Assembly: GCA_964383565.1 (NCBI GenBank)
Contig: CAYLIK010000117.1
Coordinates: 1 to 9,923 of the forward strand
DNA length: 9,923 bases
Source: CANJQJ01 sp964383565
Lineage (GTDB): Bacteria; Pseudomonadota; Alphaproteobacteria; Sphingomonadales; Sphingomonadaceae
Reading direction: 5' to 3'
Notes under the pieces: generated by a model
Databases searched by the model: none
What the model saw: only the letters and a program-made list of their open reading frames with translations
What the model was told of the DNA's origin: nothing
Part shown: piece by piece, positions 6,751-9,923 of the stretch
Position numbering within the stretch: position 1 is the first letter of the stretch
Layout: each line of letters starts with the position of its first letter
Position numbers and translations under genes: made by a program

Positions 6751-7698
6751 TGAAGAATGGCGTAATTTTATTGCTAATTGGTCAATTTGAATGGCATCTA
6801 ATTCCATATTTGCTGTTGGCCAATGCTCCGGCGGCTGCCGAGAGAACCAGGTGTACTGGCGCTTGGCATATTGACGCGTCGCAGTGGCGGCGGCTGTCAG
6901 CATGGCCGAGTGTTCGATTTCGCCAGTCTGCCACGCCGCGATCTCGCGCACACCGATCGCCCGCATCACCGGCAGGGTGGGATCGAGCTTACGCGCTACC
7001 AGCGCTTCGACTTCCGCAATAGCGCCCTGATCCAGCATCGCAGCGAAACGCGCGTCGGCGCGGGCGTAGAGCCAGTCGCGCGGCGGCAGGAGGATCAGGG
7101 GGTGGAGGGCAACCTGTGCGGCGATGCCGCCTTCGGTGCGCCGCTGCCATTCGCTGATCGGGATGCCGGTGGAGCGGACCACTTCGAGCGCGCGGGCGAT
7201 CCGTTGCGTGTCAGTCGGCTTCAACCGGGCGGCGGCCTCTGGGTCGGTTTCCGCAAGGGCGGCGTGGGATTGTTCGACTGTCAGAGACCGAACTTCGGCC
7301 CGGACAGCGGGATCGATCTCGGGAACCGGCGCGATGCCGTCGAGCAGTGTGCGGATATAGAGGCCGGTGCCGCCCACGAGGATCGGGAGGCGGCCGGCAG
7401 CGTGCGCCTCACCGATCGCCTGCTTCGCCATCCCCGCCCAGTTCGCGGCTGAGCACGGGTTTGCGCCGTCGATGACCCCGAAAAGATGGTGCGGCGCGCG
7501 GGCTTCATCCCCCGGTGACGGGCGGGCCGAGAGGATGCGGAGATCGGCGTAAAGCTGGGAGGCGTCGGCGTTGATGATGACGCCGCCGCTTAGTTCCGCA
7601 AGCTTCATGGCCAATGCCGACTTGCCGCTGGCGGTCGGCCCGGCAATAAGCGCCAGCGGCGGCAGGGTGGCCGCATCGGAGGAGTGCTTCTTGTTCAT
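6739..7698 (-). CDS. miaA: tRNA dimethylallyltransferase
   Basis: The 319-residue P-loop enzyme transfers a dimethylallyl group to N6 of A37 in tRNAs reading UNN codons. It has the P-loop GPTASGKS (20-27), the NADASQLYADL block (43-53) that corresponds to the usual NADSxQVY tRNA-recognition site, LVGGTGLY (107-114) and TDTQRIARALEV. Near the C-terminus it has RQYAKRQYTWFSR, all in family order. The ATG at 7698 gives MNKKHSSDAATLPPLALIAG. The longer upstream frame is the antisense of serB and is rejected. No good ribosome site precedes this ATG. The start lies inside serB, which begins on the opposite strand at 7691. The last 25 or so codons are conspicuously AT-rich and seem to double as the ilvB promoter area. 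Confidence 0.95.
   Translation of the reverse strand: MNKKHSSDAATLPPLALIAGPTASGKSALAMKLAELSGGVIINADASQLYADLRILSARPSPGDEARAPHHLFGVIDGANPCSAANWAGMAKQAIGEAHAAGRLPILVGGTGLYIRTLLDGIAPVPEIDPAVRAEVRSLTVEQSHAALAETDPEAAARLKPTDTQRIARALEVVRSTGIPISEWQRRTEGGIAAQVALHPLILLPPRDWLYARADARFAAMLDQGAIAEVEALVARKLDPTLPVMRAIGVREIAAWQTGEIEHSAMLTAAATATRQYAKRQYTWFSRQPPEHWPTANMELDAIQIDQLAIKLRHSSLTH
7678..7684 (+). promoter_or_regulatory. Strong ribosome binding site that fixes the serB TTG start
   Basis: GGAGGAG lies six bases before the TTG at 7691. Because it is located inside the antisense miaA coding region, it decides in favour of TTG over upstream in-frame ATG codons (for example 7607) that would lengthen the overlap with miaA. 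Confidence 0.75.
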
Positions 7699-8563
7699 CG
7701 CGACGCTGATAGCAGCCGAGGGGCTGGATGATCGAGGGCTGGCGAAGGCCCGCGAGGCGATTGCCGCGCTTGAGCCTGCCGCGCCCCGCTGGATCGAGCC
7801 GGACGTCGCGGCGGACATTCCCTTTTCGGGCGATCCGAAGGTCGCACGCGCCGCGCTCGAAGGGTTGCTGCCCAAGGCCGACGTGATCGTCCAGCCCGAG
7901 GCGGGGCGGGCCAAGCGGCTGATCGTCGCCGACATGGATTCGACGATGATCACGATCGAATGCATCGACGAACTGGCCGATTATGCCGGCATCAAGCCGC
8001 AGATCGCCGAGATCACCGAGCGGGCGATGCGCGGCGAGCTTGATTTCGAAGGCGCGCTGGATGCACGGGTCGCGTTACTCAAGGGGCTTGATGCCGGGGT
8101 GATCGATCGCTGTTATGCGGAGCGGGTCGTCGTCATGCCCGGCGCCAGGGAGTTGATCCGGACCATGCGGGCGAATGGCGCGCGGTGCGTGCTTGTCTCC
8201 GGCGGCTTTACTGTCTTTGCCGACCGGGTGGCGGCGGAGATCGGGTTCGATCGGGCGCTTTCAAACATGCTCGACATTGCCGACGGCGCCTTGCTCGGGA
8301 CGGTCGCCCGGCCAATCGTCGGCGCCGCGACCAAGCGGGAGACGCTGGTTGCCGAGGCGGCGGCGTTGGGGCTTGGCCATGATCAGGTGCTGGCGGTGGG
8401 CGACGGCGCCAACGACATTCCGATGATCGAAATGGCCGGGCTGGGCATCGCCTATCATGCCAAGCCGAAGACAGCTGCGGCGGCGGGTGCGCGGATCGAT
8501 CATAATGACCTGACCGCTTTGCTTTATGGGCAGGGTTTTGCCCGAGTCGATTGGGTGATCTAG
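7691..8563 (+). CDS. serB: Phosphoserine phosphatase
   Basis: The 290-residue HAD-superfamily enzyme hydrolyses 3-phosphoserine to serine, the last step of serine biosynthesis, in the cytoplasm. HAD motif I is DMDSTMI with nucleophile D81 and acid/base D83. Motif II is LVSGGF (S170), motif III K215 in ATKRETL, and motif IV GDGANDIPMI (D238, D242). The N-terminal 70 or so residues (starting MFIATLIAAEG) replace the longer ACT-like region of E. coli SerB, and the overall length fits alphaproteobacterial SerB. The start is a TTG with a strong GGAGGAG six bases upstream. The start overlaps the divergent miaA start by 8 bases, so each gene's 5' untranslated region lies within the other's coding sequence. 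Confidence 0.95.
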   Translation: MFIATLIAAEGLDDRGLAKAREAIAALEPAAPRWIEPDVAADIPFSGDPKVARAALEGLLPKADVIVQPEAGRAKRLIVADMDSTMITIECIDELADYAGIKPQIAEITERAMRGELDFEGALDARVALLKGLDAGVIDRCYAERVVVMPGARELIRTMRANGARCVLVSGGFTVFADRVAAEIGFDRALSNMLDIADGALLGTVARPIVGAATKRETLVAEAAALGLGHDQVLAVGDGANDIPMIEMAGLGIAYHAKPKTAAAAGARIDHNDLTALLYGQGFARVDWVI

Positions 8564-8571
8564 CCCCGTTC

Positions 8572-8600
8572 GTGAAGTTTTGCTTTCCGGAAAATATAGT
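8572..8600 (+). promoter_or_regulatory. Possible promoter with palindromic spacer downstream of serB
   Basis: TATAGT (8595-8600) is one base from the consensus -10, with GTGAAG (8572-8577) 17 bases upstream as a poor -35. The spacer contains a perfect 10-base palindrome, TTTCCGGAAA (8584-8593), which could be an operator. It points toward the small ORF at 8669. The 185-base gap between serB and yaiI otherwise shows no gene, tRNA or terminator that I can support. Confidence 0.3.
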
Positions 8601-8668
8601 CAACGCAAGGGCTTATCGGGATCGCGGTCGATAACTTCTCAATCATCGCGCATGACGCCTGAAGGAGA

Positions 8669-8740
8669 GTGCACAAAGTGGCGGTTTTCCGACGATTTCA
8701 AAGAGCCGGCCGGGAGCATGGCATGAAGTTGTCGCTGTAG
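8669..8740 (+). CDS. Possible small basic peptide ORF (23 codons)
   Basis: A GTG at 8669, or more likely the in-frame GTG at 8678, follows a strong GAAGGAGA ribosome-site-like stretch (8661-8668). The frame encodes about 20-23 residues rich in Arg and Lys (centre VFRRFQRAGR, end MKLSL) and stops at TAG. A different frame from an ATG at 8652 gives 24 residues, but its ribosome site is not convincing. I recognise no family. The strong ribosome site and possible upstream promoter are the only support; chance is a real alternative. Confidence 0.25.
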   Translation: MHKVAVFRRFQRAGREHGMKLSL

Positions 8741-8748
8741 GACAGGCC

Positions 8749-9201
8749 TTAGCGTTGTAGCCGCCCCAACGCCTCGTCCAGCGCCGACAGGAAACGCGAG
8801 CGGTCGGTCTTGCCGAAGGAGGGCGGGCCGCCGATCTGGTCGCCGCCGCCGCGCAGGTCGGCCATGATCGCGCGGGTGGCGATAGCCGCGCCGATCGAAC
8901 TGGTGGTGAAGGGCTTGCCGTTGGGGGCGATGACGGTGGCGCCGGCTTTCAGGCAACGATCGGCGAGCAGGATATCGGCGGTGACGACCACGGTCTTCGC
9001 GCCCGCGCGCTCGGCGATCCAGTCGTCGGCGGCGTCGAAGCTGGCGCTGACGACTTCGCGCGCGATCAGTGGGTGCTGGGGCACGCGGATTGGGCTGTTG
9101 CTGACGATCGTCACGGGCACCTCGCGGCGGAAGGCGACCTTGTAGATTTCCTCCTTCACCGGACAGGCATCGGCATCGACGAGGATAGTGCAGTTACTCA
9201 T
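8749..9201 (-). CDS. yaiI: YaiI/YqxD family protein (DUF188, UPF0178)
   Basis: This 150-residue protein belongs to the DUF188 family, which has a PIN/NYN-like nuclease-type fold. Its function is unproven. The N-terminal signature ILVDADACPVK carries conserved acidic residues D9 and D11 and cysteine C13. VVTADILLADRC, the block around PNGKPFT, and the glycine-rich DLRGGGDQIGGPPSFGKTDR segment are all hallmarks of the family, and the C-terminus is complete. Length is standard. The ATG at 9201 is required to keep the first strand intact. The purine-rich stretch that should serve as ribosome site is one arm of a perfect 10-bp hairpin ending two bases before the ATG, which may restrict translation. 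It lies on the opposite strand to serB and converges with it. Confidence 0.93.
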   Translation of the reverse strand: MSNCTILVDADACPVKEEIYKVAFRREVPVTIVSNSPIRVPQHPLIAREVVSASFDAADDWIAERAGAKTVVVTADILLADRCLKAGATVIAPNGKPFTTSSIGAAIATRAIMADLRGGGDQIGGPPSFGKTDRSRFLSALDEALGRLQR

Positions 9202-9202
9202 T

Positions 9203-9352
9203 CCCCCTCCCTTTCAAGGGAGGGGTGTAGGGGTGGGTGCGAGCGTCTGCGAGCCTAAAAAGGCCTCGGTGGTTGTTGAGAAGCCCTTTGGAGGCATCGA
9301 GCCTCCTCAGTGCTGCCCCTCCCTTACATCCCTCCCCTGAAGGGGAGGGAGA
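9203..9352. repeat. REPIN-like inverted pair of palindromic repeats
   Basis: Two similar palindromic units face each other. The left unit has CCCCTCCCTT (9204-9213) pairing with AAGGGAGGGG (9216-9225) around TC, followed by TGTAGGGGTGGG. The right unit has TCCCTCCCCT (9329-9338) pairing with AGGGGAGGGA (9341-9350) around GA, preceded by the reverse complement of a nearly identical tail (ending at 9316-9328). Between them a further perfect hairpin pairs GGAGGC (9290-9295) with GCCTCC (9301-9306). Inverted REP pairs of this size are known as REPINs and are mobilised in trans by RAYT transposases. The right hairpin is followed on the + strand by six T residues (9353-9358), so it could also act as a terminator there, although no + gene ends nearby. 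It fills the whole yaiI-gre intergenic region. Confidence 0.75.
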
Positions 9353-9360
9353 TTTTTTGT

Positions 9361-9831
9361 CTAGGTGTCATGCAACGGCGCGACCGCGATGATTTCGATC
9401 GCTTCGGCTTTGCCGTTGAAGTCCAGCAGGTCGCCCGGTTCGCCGCCGATCAGCGCCGCGCTGAGCGGGGCGGAGAAGGAGAGGCGGTCCTTGTCGGGCT
9501 CGGCTTCGTCGTTGCCGACGATGTCGACGATGCGCTTGCGGCCGTTGAGCTTGAAGGTGACGCGGGTGCCGAAGGCGGCCACGTCTGGCTCGGGCGGCGG
9601 GGCGAGCACGGCGGTCGACTGGCGGGTGAGCCAGTAGCGTAACGCGCGCTTTGCTTCCTCGATCTCGGGTTCGGCCTTGAGCGCGGCGATGCGGGTCTCC
9701 AGTTCGGCTACCTTTTCCTCGATGAGGGCGCGGCCGCGCCTGGTCACGAGATTGGGGCCGGGCGGGAGCGGGAGTTCGAACCTGGGCTCCTTATGCTCCT
9801 CATCGCTTTCCCGGCGAAAGGCTACGCTCAT
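9361..9831 (-). CDS. GreA/GreB-family transcription factor, divergent
   Basis: The 156-residue protein has the Gre C-terminal FKBP-like domain (about 85-153), shown by the sequence from GTRVTF to IVGNDEAEPD and by LSFSAPLSAALIGGEPGDLLDF, which fits the Gre pattern of I-S-x-x-S-P-L-x-x-A-L-x-G-x-x-x-G-D. The N-terminus PPGPNLVTRRG (23-33) resembles the GreB entry to the coiled coil. The coil that follows (about 32-75) is short and lacks the usual GDxxENxEY tip, whose acidic residues in GreA/GreB stimulate RNA cleavage by RNA polymerase. It may therefore bind polymerase without cleavage activity, but this is an inference. The start has AAAGGAG seven bases upstream and shares ATGA with the stop of the preceding gene, implying one operon. 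Confidence 0.85.
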   Translation of the reverse strand: MSVAFRRESDEEHKEPRFELPLPPGPNLVTRRGRALIEEKVAELETRIAALKAEPEIEEAKRALRYWLTRQSTAVLAPPPEPDVAAFGTRVTFKLNGRKRIVDIVGNDEAEPDKDRLSFSAPLSAALIGGEPGDLLDFNGKAEAIEIIAVAPLHDT

Positions 9832-9923
9832 TCAGTCTCTCCTTTCGCGCCCATATGGGGAAAGGGCAGGGCGATATCGAGGGGGCTTTTGCCGACAGGG
9901 CAAAGACCGTGGCGGGCGAGGAA
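9828..9923 (-). CDS. C-terminal fragment of an unidentified protein
   Basis: The last 31 codons of a - strand gene run in from the right edge without a stop and end at TGA (9830-9828), overlapping the gre-family ATG as ATGA. The fragment includes RHGLCPVGKSPLDIALPFP and ends MGAKGETE. The final codons also encode the ribosome site of the next gene. I do not recognise the family; too little is present. The ATGA overlap and the coding-like composition support it as real. Confidence 0.6.
   Translation of the reverse strand, partial: FLARHGLCPVGKSPLDIALPFPHMGAKGETE

Noticed and set aside
7571..7690. Upstream ATG starts for serB that would add up to 40 residues
   Set aside because: They lack a ribosome site and lie deep in antisense miaA. 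The TTG at 7691 has GGAGGAG at ideal spacing and gives the expected protein start.
8639..8956. 105-codon - strand frame overlapping the yaiI end
   Set aside because: It is a shifted frame of yaiI running into the intergenic gap, with Arg/Pro/His-rich content and no motif.
9329..9358. Intrinsic terminator on the + strand (hairpin plus six T)
   Set aside because: The shape fits, but no + strand gene ends nearby and the hairpin is explained as one half of the inverted repeat pair. It is recorded within that repeat instead of as a separate terminator.
1..9923. tRNA, rRNA, CRISPR array, insertion sequence or prophage integrase
   Set aside because: I looked on both strands and saw no cloverleaf, no regularly spaced direct repeats and no transposase or integrase coding sequence.

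Overview
The window is GC-rich chromosomal DNA, most likely from an alphaproteobacterium of the sphingomonad group (Sphingomonas, Sphingobium, Novosphingobium or a relative). I infer this from base composition, protein sequence style, the run of serB, miaA, ilvB, ilvN, ilvC and trmB, and the CCCTCCC/GGGAGGG palindromic repeats. No database search was possible, so genus-level placement is an inference.

Left end (1-1727, + strand): a tight three-gene cluster. It holds the C-terminal part of a COG0701-type permease, a 78-residue thioredoxin-like protein with a CxxC motif, and an ArsO-type flavin monooxygenase. This looks like the tail of an arsenic or metalloid resistance operon whose front lies outside the window. 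After it comes a short orphan reading frame and a hairpin (1749-1838), then the 3' end of a core gene, so an island/core boundary probably lies at about 1780-1880.

Centre (1881-7698, - strand): core genes, listed here in their order of transcription from right to left. miaA (tRNA isopentenyl transferase) is followed by ilvB and ilvN (acetolactate synthase large and small subunits, overlapping by one base) and ilvC (ketol-acid reductoisomerase). A strong intrinsic terminator follows ilvC, then yceI (secreted lipid-binding-like protein) and trmB (tRNA m7G46 methyltransferase). IlvBN makes acetolactate, with IlvN as the feedback-sensing ACT subunit, and IlvC carries out the next step of valine/leucine/isoleucine synthesis. 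A putative ilvB promoter sits in the unusually AT-rich 3' end of miaA.

Right part (7691-9923): serB (phosphoserine phosphatase, + strand) starts inside the first codons of the divergent miaA, so the two genes overlap head to head by 8 bases. A 185-base gap after serB holds a possible promoter and a possible small ORF. It is followed by yaiI (DUF188), a 150-bp inverted pair of palindromic repeats (REPIN-like) lying directly against the yaiI start, a divergent GreA/GreB-family factor, and the last 31 codons of an unidentified gene joined to it by an ATGA overlap.

Most of the window is ordinary housekeeping sequence. I do not see a clearly new multi-gene system. The points worth a second look are the ars-type cluster and its broken edge, the repeat hairpin that covers the yaiI ribosome site, the serB/miaA head-to-head overlap, the Gre-like protein without the usual acidic tip, and the small ORF after serB.
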